NCBI GenBank assembly: GCA_020881915.1
Contig: JAJFPB010000008.1
Span: 248,001-312,000 of the forward strand
Origin: Paramyrothecium sp. XJ0827
Taxonomy: Eukaryota > Ascomycota > Sordariomycetes > Hypocreales > Stachybotryaceae
Length of the DNA stretch: 64,000 nt
Direction of reading: 5' to 3'
Under the pieces are notes generated by a model. It did no database searches. It saw only the letters and a program-made list of their open reading frames with translations, and had not been told where the DNA came from. A program made the position numbers and the translations under genes. This document shows, in pieces, positions 35,040 to 46,601 of the stretch. How positions within the stretch are numbered: position 1 is the first letter of the stretch; every line of letters starts with the position of its first letter.

Positions 35040-35760
35040 TGTGAATGTGCCTGGCAGACGTGATCTGTAAAACTCGAGCCTAGCTGTTGCACCCGTCGAC
35101 GTACGCTCGATTCAGTAATTAAGTGTCCACGCCTGTAGACTTTCTCAAAACAGAATGATATGAATCTTTTCCTTACGGGAACGCGAGCTCTCCATTTAAT
35201 GGCCAGCACGGGCGTCACAGCCTCGGATCCCAGCACCCTGATACAACTGGTGGCTGGGTACCTGTAGGCCGAGCCGCCACCGGGAAGGGGGGGGGGGAAC
35301 GCGGGGAAGGGGTTTTGCGGGGGCGAAGCTCCCAAAGCGCCGAGGCATTGCCCTGTACGGTCACCAGCTCGCCGGACATAATTGTCCCTGCCTGGCTCAT
35401 GACAGGGCCGTTGGCAGAGGGCTTCGGATCGGTGGTACTAGCACGGCAGCGCCCGTTGCAAGACGGGGCCCAGAGTGTTCATCGCGGCTGTGGCCGCCTG
35501 CGCAGTTCGCGGTATGACAAGTGCATGCATCATTCATCCTGCGTCTGTTCTATATTTTGAAATTCGTATTGCAGCGCTCGCCAAACAAGGACGCCTTGGT
35601 GGTATCACACGCCGCATCTACATGGCCCAAGCAGCCGGTTAAACGTACATGTCTCATAATGCCAATATTACAGCGCCAACGAGTCGCCTTTCGCCTGCAC
35701 TAGGCTAAGCTTCGTCGCGCAACGGAAACCCCCAATCGCAGTACAAAGCAATGCCCTGTT
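35040..35760. other. Intergenic with 11-bp poly-G run
   Basis: Upstream of the nitronate monooxygenase-like gene and downstream of the next minus-strand gene. A run of 11 G at 35287-35297 stands out. No gene seen. Confidence 0.5.
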
Positions 35761-37056
35761 TCACCCAAAATATGGTAGTCGAGCTGGGACGAATGCGGGG
35801 GAATCCGGTGGTTCCGCGTCGTCACTGGTTTTGTCTCCTGGTTGTGTCTCGTCGCCGATGTTTCGGCTGCCGTCATCCTCCCAGCTACTCTGCGTCGCCG
35901 GTGATTGCGCCGCCGGCTGCTGTTGTCCAGGCTTGTCTTCTGCACTCTCTGCTGGCGGTGGCGGCCCCAGCGTCACTCCTAGGCCTGACATGTCCAGGCC
36001 CCTTTGGGCCGCTAGTTGCGCTGCCGCTTGCTTGTTCCTGGCAACCTGGTCGTCCTCCTTCAGCCGTAGTCTGTCTTCCTCCTTTGCCAGGTCCTCGAGC
36101 GACGGCCCGTGCTCGGGACGGGGTGTGGGAGGTTGTGAGAATGACGTCCGCCTCTCGTGCACCGGTGACTCGCCCGAGGTCGTCGAGCCAAGCGTGGTTC
36201 TCGAAACAGTCCTTGAGCCGAACGCGCCCACGGGACGCTTTCCCTTGCCGCTTCGTGATCGGCCGCTGCTGCGGTCGTCCTTCCGAATCATGTCGTAGGT
36301 GACATCGTCGTCCAGCGGGACGGCGTCCTCCTCTCCCTCGCCGTCGCTGGGGAATAGGTCGCCGCGTGAGCGGTACGAATCCGACGTGTCTCCGGAGCCG
36401 GTCGTGCCGCTTCGCTTGCGCCCCACGGGTAGGTCGCCGTAGTTGGCGTGGGTGCTTGGTCCCAGCAGCGGCTCTACTTCGCCTGCCCCGTGCCGTCCCG
36501 GGTGGTCCTGCAGATCCGCCGCGCTGGGCTTGTAGCGTAGGGTGCCGCCCATCTTCCAGGGCAGCTTGCCGAGGAAACCAATGGGCTGCGTGCTCGGGAT
36601 GATGGTGGGATCCTGCTCGTTCGTCTTCCTCCTCGCGCCCCTGGTGCCGTAGCTCATCCCCCTCTTCCTGCGCGGCTGCTCCGTCGTCTCGGCGCCGTGC
36701 TTCCTGGAGCTGCCGGTGCCGGCCAGCAGGCGGTCCCAGTCCTCGCCGCCCCAGTTGCCCAGCAGGCCGCCGCTGCCGCCGCGCTCCTCGTCCTCGTACC
36801 AGTCGTCGTAAAAGTCGAAGCTGTACTCGGCCTGCATGCGCTCACGCTCGCGGCGGCGGCGCAGGCGCTCCTCCGGGTCGCCGAGGCAGACGGCGGTGCA
36901 TTGCTGCAGCGAGTCGGCGACGGACCCGAAGCACGGGTTGATGTAGTTGTGCTGGAAGGACCAGATGCCGGCGGCTGCGTTCTCGGTGACGGCCTCGGCG
37001 TCGTGAGCGATCTGGTTCCAGCGCTGCCGGAGCCGCGGATCCTCGAGGAAAGCCAT
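35761..37056 (-). CDS. Uncharacterised conserved ascomycete protein
   Basis: Single exon, 431 residues. I do not recognise the family. The first 90 residues look structured (RQRWNQIAHDAEAVTENAA, NYINPCFGSVADSLQQC, then a basic RRRRERERMQAEYSFDFYDDWY helix); the rest is low-complexity, rich in Gly, Ser, Asp and Arg, with stretches like PLDDDVTYDMIRKDD and a short coiled-coil-like segment (DLAKEEDRLRLKEDDQ). No signal peptide or membrane segment. The ordered N-terminus plus disordered tail suggests an adaptor or scaffold, but this is only a guess. Confidence 0.82.
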   Translation of the reverse strand: MAFLEDPRLRQRWNQIAHDAEAVTENAAAGIWSFQHNYINPCFGSVADSLQQCTAVCLGDPEERLRRRRERERMQAEYSFDFYDDWYEDEERGGSGGLLGNWGGEDWDRLLAGTGSSRKHGAETTEQPRRKRGMSYGTRGARRKTNEQDPTIIPSTQPIGFLGKLPWKMGGTLRYKPSAADLQDHPGRHGAGEVEPLLGPSTHANYGDLPVGRKRSGTTGSGDTSDSYRSRGDLFPSDGEGEEDAVPLDDDVTYDMIRKDDRSSGRSRSGKGKRPVGAFGSRTVSRTTLGSTTSGESPVHERRTSFSQPPTPRPEHGPSLEDLAKEEDRLRLKEDDQVARNKQAAAQLAAQRGLDMSGLGVTLGPPPPAESAEDKPGQQQPAAQSPATQSSWEDDGSRNIGDETQPGDKTSDDAEPPDSPAFVPARLPYFG

Positions 37057-37585
37057 CGCGGTCGCTTGTCGAGTTGTCGAGAATTGAAAGGGCTGGGCTG
37101 GAGGTCCCGGAGCTGCGCAGGTAGCGATGCTGAGGTGGCACGTGCGGGCCGCTCCATTTACAGGGCGTTAATTCGGGGCGGGTAGCGGCAGTTATAAGGC
37201 ACTTGTCGCATGCGGTGGCTTGGAATAACGTCACCGCGGGACCTACGTGCTGCGTTGGACAGGCGCGACGGCCTGGCCTGGGCAAAATGCGAATAGATTG
37301 AAAAGGACAATTGCTTGTGATAATAGTAGGCTTCAACACGGATGAAAGCGACGCGAGAATCCCTTCCATCCTGTGCACTGCCCGCGCGCGGTACGTGCGG
37401 CGCCCGACGTGAGCTTAATGCGAGGTTCCAGCACTCATAGATTGCACAGCATTCCTGGCCGCCCGGAGCATATTCAATACCCGGTACTGAAAGCCAAACT
37501 TCCGTCAATAAACACCTCTGACTGCGCCTGAGGCTGCCACCACCTGTGACCGCGGAATGCCCCAACTTCCAGCTTCTCCTGCTCA
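37057..37585. other. Intergenic, no gene seen
   Basis: Upstream region of the uncharacterised 431-residue gene. Short frames only. Confidence 0.5.
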
Positions 37586-37992
37586 TCAAGTCCGGGGTGT
37601 TCGCATGTTGGCCAGGACGCGGGCCAGGAGTTCCTCTCTCGTGGCCGTGTCTCCGGGGAACAAGCTCCTCTGCGACCCATTAGCTCATCGCCTTGAGACG
37701 GGGGAGGCAGGACTCACAGCCGACAGCCATCTCCTCATTTCTTCCTGCGTCCAGGCATCTGGGTTGCCTATGGGGTCTGGTTCGGCTGGAAACATGTCTG
37801 TGCCCCAGATGCTCCAAACCGCCGCCGCGGTTACGACGCCGCTGAATGCTTGGTCCGGTCAGCATCTTGCTCATTCTTTCAGGACTTGTGCCTTACCGAG
37901 CAGAAGGTTCTGTGGCTAGGTTAGCTTCCGCGTGAAACTTGCTACGAAATTCTTACCTTTGACTTCATCATGTTGTCCAGGGGCGTCGGCAT
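37586..37992 (-). CDS. Small single-pass membrane protein with an Ish1/Msc1-like motif
   Basis: Four exons, 37957-37992, 37897-37909, 37718-37848, 37586-37669; 87 residues, found only by splicing. Exon 2 is 13 nt. Phase and branch points (GCTAAC, GCTGAC, GCTAAT) fix the joins. After a short N-terminus (MPTPLDNMMKSK) comes one hydrophobic segment (NLLLAFSGVVTAAAVWSIW), then a soluble part with DAWTQEEMRRWLSAR, LFPGDTATREELLARVLANM. The W-x4-5-L-x2-WL...T-R-E-E-L-L pattern resembles the Ish1/Msc1 (HeH/SAP-like) repeat of nuclear-envelope and membrane proteins. It is divergent from HAS1 across 488 bp. Confidence 0.8.
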
Positions 37993-38480
37993 GATGGAGT
38001 ATTAACTTTGTTGAGAGCTTCTGGCAGGCTGTAATTCCAAAAGATACCCAAAGGTAATGTTGTGAATGTACAACAACAGCTGGTGTTTTGGGGAGAGCAG
38101 TTACCCTTCTCAGGCTGTAAAATACATGAGATTGAAAAGGCCAGGTTGAGTCCCAGGACAGAGCTTGCGTCTGATCCCTCTACCCTACCTCCCTTATACC
38201 TCCGCTGAAGCTCGCTCACGACTCGGGTGACGCGGCCGCCACAGTGTCTCTTCATTCTCTGTGGCTAGTGGGCAAGACCCAGTGGCGCACAGGCTCCACC
38301 GCCAAAGGTAAGTTCCCCCCAGCATCCCACCTTGTGGGTCCGACATTTTTTTCTGTCTTATCTTTTCTAATCGCCGGCTGGGGACCATAATTTTTCTTTT
38401 CGATATCGGTTGAGCATTTGCAAGAGGACAGGACCTCCAACACCTCGACTTGACCCTGCCTACGCACGATCTCTCTCGCA
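37993..38480. promoter_or_regulatory. Divergent promoter region, Ish1-like protein/HAS1
   Basis: 488 bp between two start codons on opposite strands. A pyrimidine-rich stretch precedes the HAS1 start. No gene seen. Confidence 0.45.
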
Positions 38481-40403
38481 ATGGACTTCACGCTGAACAA
38501 GAAGCGCAAGCGCAAGTCCGCCGACCCTGCTGTCGACGCGGCCGTCACCTCGAAAAAGACCAAGAAGATCAAGAACCCCACCCCCAAGACCCAGCCCGAG
38601 GACGAGGAAGAGGTTGAGGAGGTTGCGAGCGACGACAGTGACGCCGTCGCAGACGTAGCCGAGGACGAGTCTGCAGAGGAGGACCTGGAGAACGGCGCCG
38701 AGGTAAATGGCGAGGACAAGGACGACAACGAGAATGAGGACGACGACGACGCAGAGGCTGGGGACGAACTGCCTGCCAGCAGCGGCCCCCTCCTCCCTCC
38801 CTCGACCGACTCGCAATTGTTCGAGGACCTCAATCTCTCCGAAAAGTCCATGAAGGCCATCAAGGAGATGGGCTTCGAGAAGATGACCAACATTCAGCGC
38901 CACGTATGTCCCCTTACCCTACTCTTTGGCCCTGCACCACTAATGTTCCCTAGGCCATCCCGCCTCTACTGGCAGGCAAGGACGTGCTCGGCGCGGCCAA
39001 GACTGGTTCCGGAAAGACCCTGGCGTTCCTCATCCCCGCGATCGAGATCCTCAGCTCGCTACGCTTCAAGCCCCGGAACGGCACCGGTGTCATTGTCGTC
39101 TCGCCCACCCGAGAGCTGGCGCTGCAGATTTTTGGCGTTGCCCGCGAGCTGATGAAGCACCACTCGCAAACGTATGGCATCGCCATCGGCGGTGCTAACC
39201 GGAGGGCCGAGGCCGAGAAGCTGTCCAAGGGTGTCAACCTGCTGATTGCCACCCCCGGGCGCCTGCTGGACCACCTCCTAAACACCCCCTTCGTGTTCAA
39301 GAACCTCAAGTCTCTGATCATCGACGAAGCGGATCGCATCCTGGAAGTTGGTTTCGAAGATGAGATCAGGCAGATTGTCAAGGTCCTGTCCAACGAGGAC
39401 CGTCAGACGATGCTCTTCTCTGCGACGCAAACCACTAAAGTTGGTATGTAGATCTCATACCCAGTCGCGGAATCGATGCTAACATCGCGCAGAGGATCTT
39501 GCGAGAATCTCGCTACGGCCCGGCCCTCTTTACATCAACGTCGACGAGGAGAAGCAGTTCAGCACGGTGGACGGCCTGGAGCAGGGATACGTGCTTTGCG
39601 ACGCCGACAAGCGCTTCATCCTGCTGTTTTCGTTCCTGAGGAGGATGCAGGCGAAGAAGAAGAAGGTCATTGTCTTCTTCAGCAGCTGCAACTCCGTCAA
39701 GTACTACGCGGAGCTGCTCAACTACATTGACTGCCCCGTCCTGGATCTGCACGGCAAGCAGAAGCAGCAGAAGCGCACCAACACCTTTTTCGAATTCAGC
39801 AACGCGGAGCACGGTATCCTCATCTGCACGGACGTGGCCGCCCGAGGCCTGGATGTGAGTATTTCCAAGTTGCACCTTGCGTTCCGAGACTAATGCCGTC
39901 AGATCCCCGCCGTCGACTTCATCGTTCAGTTCGACCCTCCTGACAACGCCAAGGACTACATTCACCGCGTGGGTCGTACCGCCCGTGGCACCGACACCAA
40001 GGGCCGAAGTCTGATGTTCCTGCAGCCCAACGAGGTCGGCTTCCTTAGCCACCTCAAGGCTGCGCGTGTGCCCGTCGTCGAGTTCGAGTTCCCCTCCAAG
40101 AAGATTGTCAACGTACAGTCGCAGCTGGAGAAGCTCATCGGCAAGAACTACTACCTGCAGCAGAGCGCCAAGGAGGCCTTCAAGTCGTACCTCCACGCCT
40201 ACGCCAGCCACAGCCTTCGGTCCGTCTACGACGTGAACAAGCTGGACCTGGCCAAGGTGGCCAAGAGCTTCGGCTTCACGACGCCGCCGCGCGTCGACAT
40301 CCAGCTGGGCCAGTCGATGGGCCGGGACAAGGTCCAGGGCAGACGGGCGTACGGAAGCCAGCCGAAGCAAGGCAGCGGGTTCAAGAACAAGAGGAGAATG
40401 TAA
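38481..40403 (+). CDS. HAS1: ATP-dependent RNA helicase HAS1 (DEAD box)
   Basis: Nucleolar DEAD-box helicase needed for 40S and 60S ribosome assembly. Exons 38481-38903, 38954-39443, 39493-39854, 39903-40403; 591 residues. The N-terminal 110 residues are a basic then very acidic tail. Motifs in order: Q motif ([11 protein letters not shown]), I (AAKTGSGKT), Ia (PTRELALQ), Ib (TPGRLLDH), II (DEAD), III (SAT), then [11 protein letters not shown] and HRVGRTARG. The C-terminal region ending in [18 protein letters not shown] and a basic GFKNKRRM tail is typical of Has1/DDX18. Confidence 0.96.
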
Positions 40404-41025
40404 AATGGTGACGGGGGCTATTTGTAGATGCATTATTCGCGTTATGGCGTAGGGTACCATCCCGGTGGGAATTGATTTACTGGCAACTCAGGTTTTTGTG
40501 AGTGATGTGAGTGAGAGGTGTGCTGTGTTCGTGGAAGAGTTGTGGTTTGGTGGCTGATGTGGTTAATTCATTGTATTGGCTGAACCCGTGGATGTGTGTC
40601 TGTCGTTCAGTAAGTTGACCTATGACGGATAAAATGAAAGAAGCAATCGAATTCTGAATAATACGCGCCGCATCTCTCCTTTTCTGACCCAAACTGGGCA
40701 GATATCTCAAATTCATCTGGTTGACGTTCCATGATGCATCGCTATAGGGTAAGACGCTGTGTAAGTCGCATTCCGGGCCGCAGAGAATGCTTGGCGGACG
40801 CGACTGCTGGGGTCAGCTTCGTAAGCTTCAAGAGTACGAAGGTTCCATGAAACACAAACCGTGTCTCTTCAAAGATTTCAATCGTTACCTCGTCACTCGT
40901 TCACAGCGGAGGCCTGGTGCTTTGATTTCGTTGTTTCCTGTGCATTGACTTCGCCAGTCGGGATTGTAGTCATTGAAGCTTCAGCACAGACTTGACGGCA
41001 ACACCGGGTGCACCGGCAAAACGCA
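40404..41025. other. Intergenic, no gene seen
   Basis: HAS1 3' flank and promoter of the DHCR24-like gene. Only short frames. Confidence 0.5.
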
Positions 41026-42570
41026 ATGGAAGCCCACAACGCCGCCGTCTCGGCCATCGCGGCCAGGGTCCAGTCGTTCCACGAACGCAAGAAGCCCTTC
41101 CGGATATACCATGGCTCTACTAACAGCACGCGCCGCTCCCAACGCAATGCGGACAACACCATTGACACCAGCGGCCTGAATCATGTGCTATCCATCGACA
41201 CGGTGTCCAAGACGGCCCTCGTTGAGCCCAACGTCGGCATGGGCAAGCTGCTCGAGGAGGCCACGCGCCACGGCTTGGTGCCGCTCGTCGTCATGGAGTT
41301 TCCCGGCATCACCGTCGGCGGTGGCTTCTCCGGCACTTCGGGCGAGAGCAGCTCGTTCCGCCACGGCGCCTTCGACAGCACCATCAACTCAATTGAGATT
41401 GTCTTGCCCGACGGCACCATCACCAAGGCGTCCAAGACGGAGAAGCAGGACCTCTTCTGGGGCGCCGCGTCGGCCTTTGGCACGCTCGGCGTCGTGACCC
41501 TGCTGGAGGTGCAGTTGCGGGACGCCGCAAAGTACGTGCAGCTGACGTACCGTCTCGCCAACACTGCCGCCGACGCCCTGGAGGTCACGAAGGAGGAGTG
41601 CGCCAAGGCGGAGAACGACTACGTGGACGGCATTGTGTACTCCATGGACGCGACAGTCGTGTGTGCGGGACGCCTCACGGATGAGCTGCCGGCAGACAAA
41701 AAACCCTGCCAGTTCCGGCGGCGAAGCGACCCCTGGTTCTACCTGCACGTGGAGAAGATCCAGAAGCAGCTGAAGCAGAAGCCGGGGAGCACGGCGACGG
41801 ACTACATCCCGCTGGCCGACTACATCTTCCGCTGGGACCGCGGCGGCTTCTTCGTGGCCAAGTACGCTTTCAAGTACTTCATCACGCCCTTCAACCGCAT
41901 CACCCGGTACATCCTCGACCCGCTCCTGCACACGGGCCGCATGTACCAGGCCATGCACAAGAGCGGCCTGCAGGACTTCTACATCGTGCAGGACGTGGGC
42001 GTGCCCTTTGACAAGCACGTCGAGTTCCAGGGCTGGCTGGACAAAGAGTTCGGCATCTACCCCCTGTGGCTGTGCCCGCTGCGCGTGCAGCGCGACGACC
42101 CGGACTCGGGGTACGGCCTCCACTCCGAGTTCTGCAAGCCGAACCTGCCCATGCTGATGAACTTTGGCGTCTGGGGCCCCGTCCCGGGCAGCCGGCGCGA
42201 GGTGGTGCGCCAGAACCGGGCGCTCGAGCACAAGGTGCAGGCGTGCGGCGGCAAGAAGTGGCTGTACGCGCAGGCCTTCTACACCGAGGACGAGTTCTGG
42301 GCGCACTACGACCGCACGTCGTACGACGCCTTGAGGATCAAGTACAAGGCGACGCATCTGCCCACCGTCTACGACAAGGTCAAGGTCGACGTCGACGCGG
42401 AGGAGGCGGCTGCCCGGGCCACCCTCAAGGCTCGCGTCAAGAACCGTGCATTTGCCGTGTGGCCGGTGCGTGGGGTGTACGGCGTGTTCAGGACGGTGCT
42501 GGGCGGAGATTACTTGCTGCAGAAGCGGGAGACGACGGCTACGACGGCCGAAAAGCCAAAGACGGCATAG
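41026..42570 (+). CDS. DHCR24/Diminuto-like FAD-binding oxidoreductase
   Basis: Vanillyl-alcohol-oxidase-fold flavoprotein related to delta(24)-sterol reductases. Single exon, 514 residues. FAD-binding PCMH domain from about residue 20 to 190, with VEPNVGMGKLLEEATRHGL, the GITVGGGFSGTSGESSS loop and AFDSTINSIEIVLPDG. The C-terminal half contains the family stretches FRWDRGGFFVAKY, DVGVPFDKHVEF and NFGVWGPVPG. No N-terminal membrane anchor is visible, unlike the animal enzyme. Fungi make ergosterol without a classical DHCR24 step, so the substrate is open. The ATG at 41026 was chosen as the first in-frame ATG. Confidence 0.85.
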   Translation: MEAHNAAVSAIAARVQSFHERKKPFRIYHGSTNSTRRSQRNADNTIDTSGLNHVLSIDTVSKTALVEPNVGMGKLLEEATRHGLVPLVVMEFPGITVGGGFSGTSGESSSFRHGAFDSTINSIEIVLPDGTITKASKTEKQDLFWGAASAFGTLGVVTLLEVQLRDAAKYVQLTYRLANTAADALEVTKEECAKAENDYVDGIVYSMDATVVCAGRLTDELPADKKPCQFRRRSDPWFYLHVEKIQKQLKQKPGSTATDYIPLADYIFRWDRGGFFVAKYAFKYFITPFNRITRYILDPLLHTGRMYQAMHKSGLQDFYIVQDVGVPFDKHVEFQGWLDKEFGIYPLWLCPLRVQRDDPDSGYGLHSEFCKPNLPMLMNFGVWGPVPGSRREVVRQNRALEHKVQACGGKKWLYAQAFYTEDEFWAHYDRTSYDALRIKYKATHLPTVYDKVKVDVDAEEAAARATLKARVKNRAFAVWPVRGVYGVFRTVLGGDYLLQKRETTATTAEKPKTA

Positions 42571-42839
42571 GCGATGGAGTATCGGATGGGAGGAATACCA
42601 GGTGGGCTGCGTGAGGGTGCAGGCCATGCAGAATGTACAGTAAGAAGGCTTATTAAGACGACCTCACAAAACAAGCAGGCGCGACGACACGCACAATTAT
42701 TTACTTTACTTTGTACGCACAATGTAATAAGGTAGCTTTAGACATTTCATTCATCGTTAGGTACTATCAGTGGTAGTTACGGGTTTCCATCTTTCTGATG
42801 CTTCAGTCCCTTCATCCATCAACCACCAACCGCCCACCA

Positions 42840-43210
42840 CTAAGACCTTAATCCCACCGCCTCTTTCCCTTGTTCAAGCTTATTCTGCGTCTTCTCCGGC
42901 TCCTTTGCCATGTAGGCTACCAACCCGAGGAAGAGCAGCACGCCGCCGCCAACCCGGAATCTGAGCACACGTTAGCCATAGCCAAGGCCGAGACCCCCCC
43001 CAAGAGTGCCTACTTGTTCCTGCGGATAGCGTCGAAGCCTCCGGGGTTCTGCGGCGGAGGCGTCTGCCCGTACGGACCGCCGAGGTCGTTGGTGTTCTTG
43101 TCGTGCGTCAAGGAGCGGGTCTGCACGGCGCCCGGTCGGGCAAGTGGGGCACGAACGGAGCGGAGGCCCGTCCGGAGAACGGCCATCTGGGATGTGCGCA
43201 TTACAGACAT
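42840..43210 (-). CDS. Small mitochondrial single-pass membrane protein
   Basis: Two exons, 43014-43210 and 42840-42960, 105 residues. The N-terminus is a mitochondrial presequence (MAVLRTGLRSVRAPLARPG, after a short MSVMRTSQ start) with a likely cleavage near TRSLTHDKN. The middle is Gly/Pro/Asn-rich (GGPYGQTPPPQNPGG). Exon 2 encodes a hydrophobic segment (VGGGVLLFLGLVAYMA) followed by a charged tail. The layout is like accessory subunits of inner-membrane complexes, but I cannot name the complex. Intron 42961-43013 joins split codon AA|A. Confidence 0.78.
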
Positions 43211-43509
43211 GGCTGTGGTTACTATGTTGGACTTTGTAGGAATATTTGTAGAGGAGAGACTATCATTTGATCAATTGATTGGAGAGCCATCCCTTTCTTA
43301 TTTGAATGGTGACCTTTTAGGGATCCAGTGAACGATATCCACCTGGGTCATGATGCGGGGATGACGTCTGGATTTTGGTAGTGGCGCATCCCTGCACGTA
43401 ACGGTTCCTAACAATGAACGGGTCACGATGCCACAAGCTTTAGTACACGAGAGAGCCTGTCTTTGTCATTGGCGCCCTCTTGCTAATGGGGACCATGGCG
43501 GTCCTCCAA

Positions 43510-46500
43510 CTATAGTTCATCCTGATCCCAATCTTCATCTTTGGGGCCATGCCCACCCAGCACGGTAATTTTGTCCACCCTGACGCCAGCCTCTTCTAGG
43601 CTAGCGAAACCCTCCGTGACCGACATTTGCAGCTTGTTGCCTATGTATCGGAAAGTGACTTCCGTCTTGTTGGGGCCCCCATCAAGGCTCACACCGTCGT
43701 CAAGGTAGAGCGACCCGCGGGCCGACCCGTCTAGTCCGGGTGCGACTAGCAGCTCGAAACCATTCTTGCGAAGATCCGTCGTAGTGTTGGCGCCGGTGGT
43801 GCGCAGGGGAACGATGCAGCCGCCGCGGATGTGGAGAGGAATCCTGTCATATGCTACGTCCTTGAACTCGACCCAGTCGGCCCGCCCACGGATGGGTTTC
43901 TGCGTCTCCAGGTCGTAGAAGATGTCGTCGGGAAGATACGCACGGACGCTGGTGGTGTCGCCTTGGGTCACAGGAGACACCAAAATGCAGTCGCCATAGA
44001 AGTACTGTAGATCAACGCCGAATGACTTTTGCTCGCGGGGATACAGGTACCAGACGGGGTTGATGGCCGGTGTGCCGTCGTTGGACTGTGCGTGCAGCGC
44101 GGTGTAAAAGTAATCTAGAAGCCTGTAACGAAGGTTGATGGCATACTTGGCGGCATCTGCGACGAGTGGCCATTGGTAAAACTCTTGGGGTCGCGAGCCG
44201 TGATCGGCGTGGTTGCGATAGAATGGCTGAAAGGCTCCCAAGGTGGCCCATCGAGCGCACAGCTTTTCGTTCGTGGAGCCCAAGAAACCGCAAACCTATA
44301 AACGTCAGCCCCTGTCTCATGAACAGAAGGATTGACTTACATCACTTCCCACCATGGGCACCTGGAACACGGACGCGAAGCCAAGCATGCCCGAAATGGA
44401 TGCTCGGCTATTCTTGTTAGATCAAATCCAACTAGGAGGGCAGTAGAACTTACTAGTGATCCCACCGGGAGACGTTATCCCCCAGCCACTTTGCAACATA
44501 GCGGCCCGCGCCAGCAAAGGTGCTCCTCGTAACGACAAACGGGCGTAAACCGGCCCGGCGGGCAAGCATTGCGTCTCTGGTGAAAAGACTCATGGCTAGA
44601 ATTGGTCAGTGTTGATCGAACGTGACAGAAAGAAGCTCTTATAGCTGTCGAATTACTCACTTGTGCCGTAGATGTTGTGTGTGTCGTATTCCCATAGTCC
44701 ATTGGCGTGTTGCAACTCGGTGCTCATCGTCCGGCTGCCCAAATCAGCGCCAGGGGCATGATTACGAATCTTATAAGGCGGTGCAAGTAGGTTATCGCCA
44801 TCGTGATCAATTTTCACGTGCGTTGCAGCCGGATTCGGGTATTTGACGCCGGTATCGCGCGCCTTGAGCTCCGTGGGAGGTCCGAGGGGCCGCTGCTCCG
44901 TGCCCCGATTCGCATCGGAGGAAGCTGACTTGTCTTGAACCGTGCTTGGGAATCCTGGAATGTGACGAGGAGGCTCACGCAATGGTGGAGGACGAGGGGG
45001 AAAGCCCATTCTCTGAGCTTCGCGTGCCGGATCAGTGCAGGGGTAGTTGCACATGTTTGCGGGCTCGTTCATGTCGATCCTGCGCCTATCAGCCATCGGT
45101 CTATCACGACAGTGCTCTACTTACCAAACACCATCTATATCTACACCATCCTCGGGACTGAACATTTCCTGAAATCGCTCGATCCAATATTCCGAGGCAT
45201 TGGGATGAGTCCAGTCAGGCCATACGGTAACACCCTACGTGTCAAGTTAGCGGAATCGAGCAACCGCCGGGAAGGAGAGTTACCGGCCACACGACGCCGC
45301 GGTAAGGCGAAGTAGAGTCCTTGTCTTTCATGAAAATATCAAGTTCCATGCCACGCGTATACGGCCGATAATCATATTGAGCAATGGCAGGATCCACCAT
45401 CATGATGTAATGCTGCTGGCGTTGGTGCAAGTATTCGACCAGATGCTGCATACGAGGAACCGAAAACCTCTCCGGATCCAAAGAAAAGGTGCGGCGAAGA
45501 TCCATATAGTCGATGTCAGTCCACATCGTCCTGACCTCGTTAGCTATTAGTCGCGCCACGGGGGCAGCACATACTCTAGTGGGATGCCGGCCGTTGAATA
45601 GTTGTGTACAACTTCAGCAACGTGAAACCAATCTTGGTAGCCAAATTTACATTGGTGGAACTGAACACAGTTAGCCCGGCCACTTCAATTCTGAACTTGT
45701 ACTTACACCCAAACTCCAGTATGGCACGAGAGAGGGGGTGCCGATGAGCTCCGCGTACTGCCTCGACACCTCCAGCGGACCCGGCCCCGCCAGGAAGTAA
45801 AAGTCCAGGACGCCCCCGATGGTGTTGTACTCGAGAAAATGCCTTCCGTTGGCGTCTTTGTCTAGCTTGACATCCATGCCATTGGAGTTCATGAGAAGGA
45901 CGCCGTGCGTCCCGCTCACCCGGTGCTCAAAATAAATAGGATGAGATCCATACAGGTTGTTCCGGTAAGGCACAGCACCAGAATCCCGAGCCCAGAACGT
46001 CCTAACATAGTCTTTGTTGAATAGTCTGAACGGGTCAGTGTGTTCGCCAAGGCCATAGAGATTGGGGTCAGAGGGCAGCCATGTCTTCAGCCGCAGGTAC
46101 TGGCGCTCAAAGATGAATTCGCTGCCTACAGTGTCGAAAAGAACCTCGCCGGTGTCTCGCCGTTGCACGCGAAACGCAAAGGGGTTCTCTTTGAAAGTGA
46201 AAAGGAGAAGAGGCTCCGAGTCCGTGTCTGGATCCAAGACGGATTGAGCTGGACGCGGAAATATGTAGTCAGGGACCTGGTACCGCTCCTCTCTGCGGTC
46301 CTGGATCAAGACGTGCAATCTCGAGTCTATGTGAGTCAATATGACAGAACGTTCAGTTTGCAAGTACGTGCCACGCACCGGTCTGATACTCAACGAGGAG
46401 CTTGAGGAGCGGGACGTCCGGCCCGTAGATGGCGCAGCCATTGCCGATGAGGTCGAGGTCGGCCTCGAGCTTCCATGTCCCTTGAACAATGTTCTGAACG

Positions 46501-46601
46501 GTATAACCACGGCACGGGGAATAATCTACAGCCGCGTCAAGCGCGCAAGAGACATGAACAAAGGCCGCGGTTAGGGTGAGGATGATACCACGGAGACGCA
46601 T
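43510..46601 (-). CDS. Secreted GH31 alpha-glycosidase
   Basis: Extracellular alpha-glucosidase-type enzyme. Nine exons: 46379-46601, 45707-46326, 45575-45660, 45284-45530, 45125-45234, 44661-45079, 44454-44595, 44341-44407, 43510-44295; 899 residues. All joins are in phase and restore family motifs: [13 protein letters not shown] across intron 3, [12 protein letters not shown] across intron 5 (nucleophile Asp) and NVSRWDHYRASI across intron 7, with the acid/base Asp in WDH. Signal peptide [21 protein letters not shown] Pro/charged-rich insertion of about 100 residues follows the nucleophile, as in fungal GH31. The C-terminal beta domains end in a highly acidic DEDWDQDEL. Alpha-glucosidase is most likely; alpha-xylosidase is not excluded. 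Confidence 0.94.

Noticed and set aside
34128..35063. 311-codon plus-strand frame
   Set aside because: Antisense to the nitronate monooxygenase-like gene; Ala/Arg/Asp/Val-rich shadow without motifs.
39513..40460. 315-codon minus-strand frame
   Set aside because: Antisense to HAS1 exons and introns.
41389..42627. 412-codon minus-strand frame
   Set aside because: Antisense to the DHCR24-like gene; same type of shadow.
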